A stretch of 33,325 nt of DNA from NCBI GenBank assembly GCA_024277175.1, contig JAJRVT010000204.1, forward strand, positions 1-33,325, in the 5' to 3' direction. A program made the translations under genes and the position numbers. Below, piece by piece: positions 10,819 through 19,059 of the stretch; positions within the stretch are counted from its first letter, which is position 1, and each line of letters begins with the position of its first letter. The DNA is from Chloroflexota bacterium (lineage in GTDB: Bacteria; Chloroflexota; Anaerolineae; Caldilineales; Caldilineaceae). The notes under the pieces are model-generated. The model saw only the letters and a program-made list of their open reading frames with translations, was not told the DNA's origin and ran no database searches.

Positions 10819-10847
10819 ATGCTACCAGTGGGGCGGGAAACGGTCAA
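10819..10847 (-). promoter_or_regulatory. Sigma70-type promoter for pepF, part of a duplicated block
   Basis: On the minus strand: TTGACC (10847-10842), a 17-nt spacer, TAGCAT (10824-10819). The block 10805-10857 aligns without gaps to 15137-15189 (42 of 53 identical by my count), including both promoter boxes. Start of transcription is predicted near 10812. Confidence 0.65.
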
Positions 10848-10856
10848 ACGAACAAC

Positions 10857-10881
10857 CAGAGGATAAAAAAGAAATCCTCTG
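10857..10881. terminator. Short hairpin between MscS gene and pepF promoter
   Basis: CAGAGGAT and ATCCTCTG are perfect 8-bp arms around a 9-nt loop. It lies just upstream of the pepF promoter and 92 nt beyond the MscS stop. The sequence after it on the minus strand is T-rich but interrupted (GTTGTTCGTTTG), so it is a weak candidate terminator. A hairpin of different sequence occupies the same place in the paralogous block at 15188-15224. Confidence 0.45.
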
Positions 10882-10910
10882 CGCCCAACCGCCTCAATGC
10901 AAACAGCTTC

Positions 10911-10976
10911 AACGCAAAGACACGCAGACGCAGAGAAAAGATAAAAAACCTCCGCGCTTCTGCGTCTCTACGTTAA
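10911..10976. repeat. GCGTCTCTGCG-type repeat at the MscS 3' end
   Basis: An imperfect inverted repeat: AACGCAAAGACACGCAGACG (from 10911) against TCTGCGTCTCTACGTT (10961-10976). It belongs to the same 8-nt CCTCTGCG-like family as the translated tract at 27291-27378. The MscS stop codon (TTA at 10973-10975 on plus) lies within its edge. Confidence 0.65.
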
Positions 10977-12385
10977 ACTGACCCCTTTTCCTCCGCGAAG
11001 CCTGGAGGATCCACCATGGCCAGTTCGGCCTCCGGGACGTCCACAGGATCGGATGGCCCGCTCCGAATATGCAGATCGCGCTGGGGGAACGGGATTTCGA
11101 TGCCATACTTGACGAATTCCGACCAGATCATAAAACGCAGATCGCTCTGCACTTTGGCTGCGGCTGGTGGGTCGTCCAGCCAGAAGTTCAATTCAAAATT
11201 GAGTGCGGAATCGCCAAAATCGGTGAAATACACCTGCGGGGCTGGGCGCGAGAGGATGAGGCCGTGGCGGTTGGCGATCTCGATCAGCAACTTACGCACC
11301 TGGAGGGGATCGCTGTCATAGCTGACGCCCACAGGCACCATGCGCCGCACCAAGCGGTCTGTGTGGGTGTAGGTCTCGACCGTGGAGGTGAGCAAGTCCT
11401 TGTTGGGGACGAAAATTTCCACGTTGTCCAGGGTGCGCAACACCGTCGCCCGCATCCGCAACTGATCCACCGTGCCGCTCTTACCGCCCACAGTAATCAC
11501 GTCCCCCACCCGCAGGGACTGATCGGATAACAGAAGTAAGCCGCTGATAAAATTGCTCACCAGTTCCTGAAGACCGAAGCCCACCCCCACCGAGAGGCCG
11601 CCGCCGATAATCGTCAACGTCGAAAGGTTGAACCCCAGGACCGCCAGCCCAGTGAGTGCGCCTACGGCGATCAGCGTATAGTAGCCGATCTGGGTGACGG
11701 CATGGACAATTCCCGGGTCGGTGTGGGCGTAGCGGGATGCGATGACTGTGGCCATGTCGCGCGTGATCCACGCAAACATGATGAAAAAGTAAAAAATCGC
11801 CATGGCCTTGAACAGGTTGCCCAGGGTGATGGTGGCGCCCAATACCTGTATCAACTTGACTTCGCCCAGCCCAAATGTACCGATAAGATTCGGGCCGACC
11901 ATGGCGGCTACGATGAGGATAAACAACGGCGCCAGGAAACGACGGTTATAGGCTTTGGCCCGTCGTTCCGAAAGCAAGGCCCGAATAACGCCAAGGACAA
12001 TCCGGTAGATCAGGAGGATCCAGAAAACAGGCCGCAGTTGTTTGATCAGCCCCGCAGGCCAGCCTTGGCTGTCGAACCATTGGATGGTCGCCTGGCTCAA
12101 CAACAGGCCAAGGATGGGGAAGAAGGCGTATTCGGCCGCCCGAACCCAACGATAGATCCGCCAACGCCAGGCGGGACGCTCCTGGGATGGATCCGATCCG
12201 GCAGGGACGGCGCGGCCCTTCGCCAACGGGCGCAGGAAGCGGTCGAGCAAAAAGGGCGCCAGCCAGGCGAAGAAAACCACCAGGGCAAAGGCGATCAGCT
12301 GGCGCTGCACGCTCTGACGCTCCAACAGCAAGAGCACAGTGTCTATGAAATCTTGAATTTGGGAAAAGCGCGGCTCTGGCGGCAT
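10973..12385 (-). CDS. MscS-family mechanosensitive ion channel
   Basis: 470 residues, longer than E. coli MscS (286) owing to extra N-terminal membrane helices. Hydrophobic segments occur at roughly 29-49, 82-102, 116-137, 150-172, 190-212, 236-258 and the pore helix at about 262-295. The pore region contains the Gly/Ala pattern (GGGLSVGVGFGLQELVSNF) and is followed by the beta domain (LRVGDVITVGGKSGTV, then FVPNKDLLTSTV). This is the standard MscS signature; the protein would gate under membrane tension. The start has AGGA 8 nt upstream. It begins 26 nt after the stop of the double binding-domain lipoprotein gene, so the two are almost surely one operon. The last residues and stop are at the edge of a dispersed repeat. 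Confidence 0.95.
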   Translation of the reverse strand: MPPEPRFSQIQDFIDTVLLLLERQSVQRQLIAFALVVFFAWLAPFLLDRFLRPLAKGRAVPAGSDPSQERPAWRWRIYRWVRAAEYAFFPILGLLLSQATIQWFDSQGWPAGLIKQLRPVFWILLIYRIVLGVIRALLSERRAKAYNRRFLAPLFILIVAAMVGPNLIGTFGLGEVKLIQVLGATITLGNLFKAMAIFYFFIMFAWITRDMATVIASRYAHTDPGIVHAVTQIGYYTLIAVGALTGLAVLGFNLSTLTIIGGGLSVGVGFGLQELVSNFISGLLLLSDQSLRVGDVITVGGKSGTVDQLRMRATVLRTLDNVEIFVPNKDLLTSTVETYTHTDRLVRRMVPVGVSYDSDPLQVRKLLIEIANRHGLILSRPAPQVYFTDFGDSALNFELNFWLDDPPAAAKVQSDLRFMIWSEFVKYGIEIPFPQRDLHIRSGPSDPVDVPEAELAMVDPPGFAEEKGSV

Positions 12386-12411
12386 GGCGGGTTTCCTGGA
12401 TCAACAGAAAA

Positions 12412-14871
12412 TCATTTTTGTTCCTGCGACGTCACAGTCGCTTCGGGCGTCGGTTGGGGAGTGGCCTCGCCTGCCGGCGCAGAGGCCCCGAGCAACGTCA
12501 ACGTGTCGCTGATCACCTGGCGGGCGGCCTTATCCGGGTCCACACCCTGCACCAGCACGGCCTCGTAGGCCCGGTCGCCCAGCCTGACCACATCCGCCCA
12601 TTGGGGAATGGTCGGAACCGGAATGGCCGTACGCGCCTGTTCCGCATAGACGCTCAGCGGCTTGTCGGGCAGTTCGACCGTAACGCTGCTGACGGGCAGC
12701 GCAGCCGTCGGGCCGCTCATCAGTTCGGGGCGGTCCGATTCGGTGACATACTCGATGAAACGCATGGCCAACTCCCTGTTTCCCTCGGATGTCTTCGCCG
12801 GCAGCATGAATCCAGACACACCCAGTAACGGAGAGGCCAATCCGTCCGGCCCGGCAGGCAGCATAGCGAGATCCAGATCGTCACCCAACTGGGTCTGTAG
12901 CCCGGACCAACGGGCGGGTTCGGCGATCAGGTAGGCGGTTTCGCTGGCCTGAAACGCAGCAGCCAATGCCTCACGGTCATCGAGCAGTTGGATTGTCGTC
13001 GTCTGCTGGGTTTCTGCCAGCCAGGCCAACCAGCCGGCCAGCCCGCGCTCGAATGCAGTCAGGTCCACCTGATCGTCCCAGATATCGCCGCCAAACGCGC
13101 CGATGCCCCAGGCCCCGGGGACGAAGCCGGCCTCCAGTTGAACGGGCGTCCCGTCACGGGCCTGGGCGCGCAGCTCGGTCAGGCTGAGGGCCGGATTTTC
13201 GACCAGGGCTTTATTGTAATAGAGCGCATCCAGCGTTCCAAAGACGGGCAGCCCATAGAGATCCGACTCGTAACGCATGGCTTGGATCGCCCGGGGTTGG
13301 AAGCGTTGAAGGGTTTGAGCGTCCAACAGAGGGTCGATACGTTGGAGCTTTTCTCTCGCGGCCAGATCAGCCAACAGTTGCTGATCGCCGGCGATCAGAG
13401 CGAAGCGCCCCAGACCAATGGGGCCGGTTTCCACCATGCGCAATACATCCGCCGGGGACATATGGGTGATGGCGACGATGACGCCGGGACATTCGCCACG
13501 AAACGCTTCGGTGATCTGTTCCAGCGCATCTGCGTAAGGCTGGGGCCAGACGTTGAGCAGCCGAATGGAACCGACGGCGTTGCAGGCGGTTACAGGCGTC
13601 ATGTCATCTGGGAATCCATTAGCTTTGTTGATGGCCTGGGTCGTTTCCAGCGCGGCCTGAACCGGACTCCGTTCACCTTCCAACACCTGGATGTACACGT
13701 CTGCGGTCAGACGTAGAACCGTCGCCATGGTGTGGGTGGGTTGAAGAGGCGTCGCGCTGCGCATCTGCTGGACAAAGGCGCCAACTACGGGATTCAGGCG
13801 TGGGTTGACATTCACCTGGATATTAGCGGGTGTGTGATATAACTCACGCATCATGGTCGCGCTCTGCTCAGCATTGGTGATGAACCTGGCCAGGGCAAGG
13901 GAAAGTCTGTGCGAGCTCTCGGAAGAGACCGTGCTGAACAGGAATGCGCGCACGGTTAGAAACGGTCCTGCCGGCCCCAATGGGCCTGAGGGCAGGGGCG
14001 CTACCCCCACTTTCCCCTCGCCTGTTCCGTTTCCGCCCATCGCCTGGGCGATCTGAGCGTATTCGCTGCTGTCGCCCACGTAATAATCGGCTCGCCCCCG
14101 AGTGAAGCGGTCGCGCAGTGCGGCGCGATTGGGATCCAGAATAACGTCTGGCAGATCACGGGCGCCCACCAGCCAGGCCAGCCAGTTGACAAATCCGCCC
14201 TGGTTCAAGATCACCCGATTCTCCTCGTCGAAGAGCGCCCCCCCAAAGGCCTGAACGCCCCAGAAGCTGTCCAGAAAATCGGCGCTGATAAGGACTTCTC
14301 TCCCCTGTTCTGCCGCGAGCATGAGATCATCCAGGGTCGCAGGCGGCCGGTCCACCAGATCCCGATTGTAGTAGAGGACCATGGCGTTTTGGGATTCAGG
14401 AATGCCATAGACGCCGCCATTGGCCCGCAGCGCGTCCACGGCCTTGGGTGCATACCGACTCCACTCCTCTTCAGTCAGATCGTCGCTAACGTCGGCGATA
14501 AGACCGGCGTCGATCAGGGGACGGACAACCCGGCTGGTGGTCAGCAACGCATCCGGCCCCAATCCGGAATCGGCGGCGAGTTTGAACGCGTCCAACATTT
14601 CCTCCTCGGACCCGAACGCGCGCACCTTGATACGCGCCTCAGGGTGAAGGGCCTGAAAACGCGCCACCGTCTCCTCCAGGACCTGGGCTTCCTCTTCCGG
14701 CCAGGCGTGCCACAGGAGCGCGCGTCCAGCCAGCATCTCCTGATCCAGGTTCTGCGCCCCGGATGCGCATCCGGCCATCAACGATAGCGCCAAGAGGAGG
14801 GCGATCGACAGCCCCACACATGCCAACTGACCGACCGGGGGTCTTTGGATGATTCGAAGTGCGCTTCCCAT
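12412..14871 (-). CDS. Lipoprotein with two tandem family-1 solute-binding domains
   Basis: About 819 residues. The signal peptide ends in lipobox LMAGC (Cys 35 from this start). Two halves each look like a MalE/UgpB-type binding protein: the first begins ALLWHAWPEEEAQVLEETV and has IPESQNAMVLYYNRDLV; the second begins IRLLNVWPQPYADALEQI and has LPVFGTLDALYYNKALV. Each half carries the WGVQAFGG / WGIGAFGG element, so the gene arose by internal duplication or fusion. The C-terminal tail is Pro/Thr-rich. Start: ATG at 14871 with AGGA 9 nt upstream is preferred over ATG 14880 and TTG 14889. There are no ABC permease or ATPase genes nearby; instead an MscS channel follows after 26 nt. The role may be ligand sensing at the outer face of the membrane, or service to a distant importer. 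Confidence 0.88.
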   Translation of the reverse strand: MGSALRIIQRPPVGQLACVGLSIALLLALSLMAGCASGAQNLDQEMLAGRALLWHAWPEEEAQVLEETVARFQALHPEARIKVRAFGSEEEMLDAFKLAADSGLGPDALLTTSRVVRPLIDAGLIADVSDDLTEEEWSRYAPKAVDALRANGGVYGIPESQNAMVLYYNRDLVDRPPATLDDLMLAAEQGREVLISADFLDSFWGVQAFGGALFDEENRVILNQGGFVNWLAWLVGARDLPDVILDPNRAALRDRFTRGRADYYVGDSSEYAQIAQAMGGNGTGEGKVGVAPLPSGPLGPAGPFLTVRAFLFSTVSSESSHRLSLALARFITNAEQSATMMRELYHTPANIQVNVNPRLNPVVGAFVQQMRSATPLQPTHTMATVLRLTADVYIQVLEGERSPVQAALETTQAINKANGFPDDMTPVTACNAVGSIRLLNVWPQPYADALEQITEAFRGECPGVIVAITHMSPADVLRMVETGPIGLGRFALIAGDQQLLADLAAREKLQRIDPLLDAQTLQRFQPRAIQAMRYESDLYGLPVFGTLDALYYNKALVENPALSLTELRAQARDGTPVQLEAGFVPGAWGIGAFGGDIWDDQVDLTAFERGLAGWLAWLAETQQTTTIQLLDDREALAAAFQASETAYLIAEPARWSGLQTQLGDDLDLAMLPAGPDGLASPLLGVSGFMLPAKTSEGNRELAMRFIEYVTESDRPELMSGPTAALPVSSVTVELPDKPLSVYAEQARTAIPVPTIPQWADVVRLGDRAYEAVLVQGVDPDKAARQVISDTLTLLGASAPAGEATPQPTPEATVTSQEQK

Positions 14872-14946
14872 AAACAACATTCCTGTCAACGGCTAGGGGA
14901 GGTGTGTTCAAAGTAAGGCTACTTCAAGAAAATAAATACACGTCAT

Positions 14947-15007
14947 GTCCCCGGCACTTTCCAGTCGCACTCTGGTCAGCGCCAAACTCGTGACAAGCGC
15001 CGGGGAC
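14947..15007. repeat. GTCCCCGGC inverted repeat, family B copy 1
   Basis: GTCCCCGGC (14947-14955) and GCCGGGGAC (14999-15007), with flanking homology (CACTT, AACTCG) in between. The same arm core is present at 27124-27189, where the pairing is 18 bp and perfect. It lies in the leader of the double-binding-domain lipoprotein. Confidence 0.65.
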
Positions 15008-15039
15008 GTTAATTCCCAGGAAGAGCCTAAGTTGACCTG

Positions 15040-15103
15040 CATTCCGGGAATGGAATGGGGCTATTTGAGCCAACGAGCACTCGCTGTCCCATTCCCGGAA
15101 TGC
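15040..15103. repeat. GCATTCCGGGAATG inverted repeat
   Basis: GCATTCCGGGAATGG at 15040-15054 is the inverse of the right arm CCATTCCCGGAATGC (about 15089-15103), apart from a short insertion in the left arm. The unit is itself nearly palindromic (GCATTCCGGGAATGG). It lies in the predicted leader of the 12412-14871 gene. Confidence 0.6.
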
Positions 15104-15150
15104 TTTTATCTATTTTGGACACCCCATTTAGGGGGGACGATCAAAACGCC

Positions 15151-15179
15151 ATGCTACCATCAGGCCGAAAAACGGGCAA
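15151..15179 (-). promoter_or_regulatory. Sigma70-type promoter for the lipoprotein/MscS operon
   Basis: On the minus strand: TTGCCC (15179-15174), a 17-nt spacer, TAGCAT (15156-15151). This is the second copy of the block also found upstream of pepF. Start of transcription is predicted near 15144, giving a structured leader of about 270 nt. Confidence 0.6.
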
Positions 15180-15180
15180 A

Positions 15181-15224
15181 CAAATAACCGGGAGACGAAG
15201 AAGCCTTCTTCTTCGTTCCCCCGG
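15181..15224 (-). terminator. Rho-independent-like terminator of the cytochrome peroxidase gene
   Basis: On the minus strand the RNA would form CCGGG...CCCGG (outer) and ACGAAGAAG / CTTCTTCGT (inner, 9 bp, loop 4 nt), followed by TTATTTG. The position, between the peroxidase stop (15331) and the next promoter, fits a terminator. It replaces the hairpin at 10857-10881 in the paralogous block. Confidence 0.6.
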
Positions 15225-15277
15225 TGCAAGAGACTATTCTACTGCAAACCGCTTGGGTATGTTCAAAATGAGCTGGG

Positions 15278-15292
15278 AACCTCCCGGAGGTT
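15278..15292. repeat. 15-bp perfect palindrome
   Basis: AACCTCC-C-GGAGGTT, 7-bp arms, 39 nt downstream of the peroxidase stop. It could add to termination or belong to another small repeat family; only one copy was seen here. Confidence 0.4.
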
Positions 15293-15330
15293 TGGAGCGA
15301 TTCATTCAGGACGCACCCAATAGTGTTTCC

Positions 15331-17013
15331 TTACGGCGCCACAACCATCCGCAACAGCAGTCCATCAGGATCCGGGTCGTCCCCGCCGAGCATCCACGGA
15401 GCCAGGCATTTCTCGCTGGTGACGCAGGGATCGGTCAACGAACGTAGAAATGCGATCAGGTCGGCCACCTGCCCATCTGTCAACTCCACATCCTGAACAG
15501 TCAACAACCCCATTGTGCGGTTGCTCTCCAACTGGGCCAGGGCTTTGGCCGTATTCTCCACCGTGTGTTCCGTCTGAATCGACGGATCCAGTTGGGAGAA
15601 ATCATAGGAGGCCACGGCCCGGGCCGGGTTGAGGTGATGTCGAACGATGCCCTCCAGGGTGGTGTAAGCGCCGTCATGCCCCCAGGGACCCGTTTCTTCC
15701 ACATTCAACAACGTGGGCGTGCGGAAGGCGTAGAGATCAACGAATTGGCCTGTTTCGCGAAAACGGCCGAAGTCATCGCTGCCGTCCGGCCCATCTCCCT
15801 TGCCTGGCCCGACCTGGGGGATGGCCTGAACATGATACTGTTCATCGGTGAAGAAATCACCGCTGTGACAGACCGCACAGTTGGTCCCACCCTCCTCATA
15901 GGGGCTGAAGAAAAGCAATGCCCCCCGTTTGGCCGACTCGCTCAGCGCATTATCATCCCCCTGGACGTAGGCCTTCCAGGCGTTATCCACAAAGACCTGG
16001 GACCGCTCGTAGCGACCAATGGCTTCAGCGATGTACTGCTCGGTGATAATGCGCTCCGGCGTGGCCGTATGACCGAACCCCCGCTCGAACTCGGCCAGCC
16101 AGGCCGGATTGGCCAATTCACCGATACCGGCGCCGTAGTCGCCCAGCCGCGCCGCCAGGTGATCGCGCGCAGCCTGGGCGCCGGCGCCGGCTTCGAACTG
16201 AAAGCCCCGCATCTCTTCAGGCGAAGTCAGCGGGAACCGGCTCTGGGCCGCGACCAGGTTTTCGCTGGCATTGGGATCCGCAACGCCCAGGGGAACCTCC
16301 GGCGTGCGAATGCCCTTGCCATCGGCCCCGTCAGCGCCAGGCGTCTTGCCCAGGCTCTCGATGCGGCCGTCATGGAAGATCGCCTGGTCCCACATGGCGA
16401 TGTTGAAAGTGGTGGGCGCGTTGCGGGGCACGGTGGGATGGCCGCTGGGGTGGGTGCGGCCAGGTCCCAGCAAGTCCGGGTTATCCGCGCCTACGCCGAT
16501 AGGCAACGAAAGATCGTCGCCACCGCCCAGGTTGGGTGCGTGGCAGGTGACGCAGGCCGAGTCCTTGTCCCCGCCCAGGGCCTTGGTGAAGAAGAGCAGT
16601 TTGCCGAGCTGAGCGACGGGGTCGTCGATACTGGGTAGTTCGCGCCCGATACTGGGGTCGCCGGTCAGCCCCTGCTGTTGGATGAGCGTGCGCAGTTGCG
16701 TATCCAGGGATGCATCCGCCGAAACCGTCGACGCGGACGGGAGTTCGGCGCCTGCCGTCGTCTCCGTCGCGGCGGATAAAGACGGCGGCTCCTCACCCGG
16801 CATGGGTGCAGGCTGATCCCGGGCGGCGTCAACTACATCATCGTCAGCCGCATCGGGGGCGGGAACCGTGACCGCGCCGGCCTGCCGCCCATCCAGAATA
16901 GCGCCGGACTGGGATTCATCCCGAGATCCACAGGCGGCGATGAGTACAACCAGCAGGAGACCGATAAACCCCAAGACGAACAACCGAGGGGACTGTTGAT
17001 GCCAGTAATTCAT
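15331..17013 (-). CDS. Di-heme cytochrome c peroxidase (CcpA/MauG-like) lipoprotein
   Basis: 560 residues. The signal peptide ends in lipobox LIAAC (Cys28), then about 90 residues of acidic, Ala/Pro-rich linker. Two c-type heme motifs are present: CVTCH (154-158) and CAVCH (379-383), the spacing expected of the bacterial di-heme peroxidase family. The element RTPTLLNVEETGPWGHDGAY near residue 435 is the family's C-terminal signature. It is probably anchored on the outer face of the membrane, reducing peroxide or oxidising a substrate with electrons from a c-type cytochrome. Start: ATG at 17013 with AAGGAG 8 nt upstream. A promoter at 17324-17352 gives a leader of about 300 nt. MauG-like oxidation of a partner protein is an alternative; no partner is adjacent. 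Confidence 0.92.
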   Translation of the reverse strand: MNYWHQQSPRLFVLGFIGLLLVVLIAACGSRDESQSGAILDGRQAGAVTVPAPDAADDDVVDAARDQPAPMPGEEPPSLSAATETTAGAELPSASTVSADASLDTQLRTLIQQQGLTGDPSIGRELPSIDDPVAQLGKLLFFTKALGGDKDSACVTCHAPNLGGGDDLSLPIGVGADNPDLLGPGRTHPSGHPTVPRNAPTTFNIAMWDQAIFHDGRIESLGKTPGADGADGKGIRTPEVPLGVADPNASENLVAAQSRFPLTSPEEMRGFQFEAGAGAQAARDHLAARLGDYGAGIGELANPAWLAEFERGFGHTATPERIITEQYIAEAIGRYERSQVFVDNAWKAYVQGDDNALSESAKRGALLFFSPYEEGGTNCAVCHSGDFFTDEQYHVQAIPQVGPGKGDGPDGSDDFGRFRETGQFVDLYAFRTPTLLNVEETGPWGHDGAYTTLEGIVRHHLNPARAVASYDFSQLDPSIQTEHTVENTAKALAQLESNRTMGLLTVQDVELTDGQVADLIAFLRSLTDPCVTSEKCLAPWMLGGDDPDPDGLLLRMVVAP

Positions 17014-17348
17014 GATTCTCGCTCCTTAAAATGGTCGCCCTGCAGGAAGGTCGGCGATGTTTTTTTCGTCTTAGCGCACCACCGAGGGATTACGTCGACG
17101 GGCGCGCCTCACTCATTAAGACGTCCAGTAGCCGCGGCGGTGACGGTGCGTTTCTCGCGGCTTCGCCGCGAACTATCTGCCGCCGTTCGACCGGACAAAA
17201 ACAAGTTTGCATAAACAAATCGTGAATGGATATCGTCAATGGATAAACGTAGCGCGCGAGGTTTCTTTTCCACGCGATCGCCTGGGGAGTGCTGCTTGGA
17301 TAGGCGCGTGTGATGACGCTTACATAGTAGCATCAGACCGGGTTGGCG
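17014..17348. other. Long leader of the cytochrome peroxidase gene
   Basis: About 300 nt between promoter and start codon. The only clear structure is a perfect hairpin TCGCGGC-TTC-GCCGCGA at 17155-17171. A TTGACG on the minus strand (about 17234-17239) could be a second -35, with a poor -10. I see no recognisable riboswitch core and no ORF with a ribosome site. Confidence 0.5.
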
Positions 17349-17352
17349 TCAA
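17324..17352 (-). promoter_or_regulatory. Sigma70-type promoter for the cytochrome peroxidase gene
   Basis: On the minus strand: TTGACG (17352-17347), 17-nt spacer, TACTAT (17329-17324) with an extended -10 TG. The -35 box overlaps the stop codon of the CNNM/CorC gene, the same arrangement as at 6644. Confidence 0.75.
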
Positions 17353-18662
17353 ACCTCCTCGCCTGTTTCGACCACAGTCGTCAGGACCTTGTCCACCCGC
17401 CGCCCATCCATGTCCAGCACCTCGATGCGCAGGCCCCGCCATTCGAAGACGTCGCCCGCGACCGGCACCCGGTCCAGCTTCGCCATCACCAGGCCGCCCA
17501 CCGTCTGATAAAATCGCTCGCCCTCCGCGGACAGATCCTCCAGTCCGAAGAGATCCTGGAATTCGGCCACGGGAAAGAGGCCGTCGATGAGCCAGGAGCC
17601 GTCCTCCCGCTGCACCGCCTCCACCGTCTCCTCCTCGCCGATCTCGGGCAGATCGCCGACCATGGCCTCCACCAGATCGTTCACCGTCACCAGGCCAAGC
17701 AGCCCACCGAACTCGTCGATGACCAGGGCCAGTTTAGATCGGTCTTTACGGAAGGAATCGAGCACGGCCAATGCGGGGACGGTTTCCGGAATGAAAGGGA
17801 CAGGCTGCAATACGGCCATTACGTCCAGAATATCACCCCGCCATTCCTGGGCCATCAGATCCTTGACCAGCGCCTGGCCGATGACGTTGTCCAGATCGCC
17901 GCGCGCCACCGGGTAGCGGGAGTGGCCGGCGTCCATGATCTTGCGCCGGATCTCGCCCGCCGGCTCGTCCGGGTCGAGCCAGACGATCTCGGTGCGCGGG
18001 GTGATGAGCGCGGCCACCCGCTGGTCCGAAAGCCGGAAGAGATGACGCACGATCTCTTCCTCGATAGGCTCGAAAACGCCCGCTTCCGCGCCGCTGCGGA
18101 GCAGAAGCGCGATCTCCTCATCGGTCACCGGCGCGGCCTTCACATCCCGAAGGCCCAGGAGGCGCAGCATCCCTTCAGTGGAGACGTCGAGCAGGCTCAC
18201 GACCGGGGCTGCGATCCGGGCCAGCGCCTGCATGGCCGGAGCCACGCGCACAGCTATCCGCTCGGCATGGATCAGGGCCACGCGTTTGGGAACCAGCTCG
18301 CCCAGCACCAAAGTGAAATAGGTGATGACAGCCACCACCGCTATCATGCCCAGGGCCTGGGCGTAGGGAGCCAGCGCGGGAAACGAGGTCAGCCAATCCC
18401 CCAGGTTCGCGGCCAGGGTCGCGCCGCCCACCGCTCCGGCCAGGATGCCGACAAGCGTGATCCCGATCTGCACAGTGGCGAAGAAGCGGCTGGGGTCGCT
18501 GACGAGAGTCAAGGCCCGCTGCGCCCCCCGGTCGCCGCTGTCCGCCCACTGTTTCAGGCGCGCCTTGCGGGCCGAGACCAGGGCGATTTCAGACATGGCC
18601 AGAACGCCGTTGACCAGAATCAGGAGCAGCAGCACGGCGATTTCCAGGATGACGAGAGACAT
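17349..18662 (-). CDS. CNNM/CorC (HlyC-type) membrane protein with CBS domains
   Basis: 437 residues from the ATG at 18662, normal length. The N-terminal DUF21 (CNNM) membrane domain has helices at about 1-25, 55-80, 95-120 and 130-150, with MSEIALVSARKARLK and GELVPKRVAL motifs. Two CBS repeats follow (about 205-330; LITPRTEIVWLD, then LALVIDEFGGLLGLVTVND), and a CorC/HlyC transporter-associated domain ends the protein (LIDGLFPVAEF, TVGGLVMAKLDRVP). Members are linked to Mg2+/Co2+ efflux or resistance. The frame is open much further upstream, but the ATG at 18662 has AAGGAG 8 nt before it, and the extra upstream part is translated repeat sequence. The stop overlaps the next promoter. Confidence 0.94.
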   Translation of the reverse strand: MSLVILEIAVLLLLILVNGVLAMSEIALVSARKARLKQWADSGDRGAQRALTLVSDPSRFFATVQIGITLVGILAGAVGGATLAANLGDWLTSFPALAPYAQALGMIAVVAVITYFTLVLGELVPKRVALIHAERIAVRVAPAMQALARIAAPVVSLLDVSTEGMLRLLGLRDVKAAPVTDEEIALLLRSGAEAGVFEPIEEEIVRHLFRLSDQRVAALITPRTEIVWLDPDEPAGEIRRKIMDAGHSRYPVARGDLDNVIGQALVKDLMAQEWRGDILDVMAVLQPVPFIPETVPALAVLDSFRKDRSKLALVIDEFGGLLGLVTVNDLVEAMVGDLPEIGEEETVEAVQREDGSWLIDGLFPVAEFQDLFGLEDLSAEGERFYQTVGGLVMAKLDRVPVAGDVFEWRGLRIEVLDMDGRRVDKVLTTVVETGEEV

Positions 18663-18691
18663 GGAGTGCACTCCTTGGCGAGTTGAAGTAG

Positions 18692-18711
18692 GTCGGGCAT
18701 CCCTGCCCGAC
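18692..18711. repeat. GTCGGGCA/TGCCCGAC hairpin
   Basis: GTCGGGCA-TCCC-TGCCCGAC, perfect 8-bp arms with a 4-nt loop, in the leader of the CNNM/CorC gene. Its mirror would shape the mRNA just upstream of the ribosome site. Confidence 0.6.
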
Positions 18712-18734
18712 ATGCCCGGTTCCCGGTCCCATCG

Positions 18735-18787
18735 CGCAAGGATGCGTGGCTTGCGAACACTGTCACGCAAGGATGCGTGGCTTGCGA
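18735..18787. repeat. Two exact 22-bp direct repeats
   Basis: CGCAAGGATGCGTGGCTTGC plus GA occurs at 18735-18756 and again at 18766-18787. Each unit can fold (CGCAAG/CTTGCG). The second copy overlaps the predicted transcript start of the CNNM/CorC gene. Confidence 0.75.
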
Positions 18788-18797
18788 CCATTATACC
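18788..18797 (-). promoter_or_regulatory. Extended -10 promoter for the CNNM/CorC gene
   Basis: On the minus strand TGGTATAAT (-10 TATAAT at 18795-18790 with TG one base upstream). No matching -35 is visible at the usual distance, so the extended -10 would carry the promoter. Predicted start near 18783. Confidence 0.55.
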
Positions 18798-19059
18798 ATC
18801 TTCGGAGGCGGTTGCGCGGTATCTGCTCAATAAACCGGGGAACTCCGTCGCACTGACCGGGCGTATCGAGGAAATTCGGCCCGGCTTGGGTCAGTGCAAC
18901 GCACTCCGCCCCGAAATATTGAGGTGATACGTTGCGCGGGCGAATCGAGACAGCGCCTTCCAGGAAGACATTCATGCCGCCGTCAGCGCCACAGGGAATG
19001 TAAAATCCGTGCAATCCGTGGCTGTTTTTCAGGGCAGGTTTCGGACACGCCCACCGGGT

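Larger units (their letters stand above)
14872..15330. other. Intergenic region packed with hairpins and a promoter
   Basis: About 460 nt with no credible gene. From left to right it contains the GTCCCCGGC inverted repeat (14947-15007), the GCATTCCGGGAATG inverted repeat (15040-15103), a minus-strand promoter (15151-15179), a terminator-like hairpin (15181-15224) and a 15-bp palindrome (15278-15292). The double-binding-domain gene would be transcribed with a leader of roughly 270 nt containing the first two hairpins. Confidence 0.7.

Noticed and set aside
6373-19052. Motif TTTTGGACAC-CCC at 6373, 15113 and (variant) 19039
   Set aside because: Three short, similar strings near promoters; too short and variable to separate from chance or from fragments of longer repeats.
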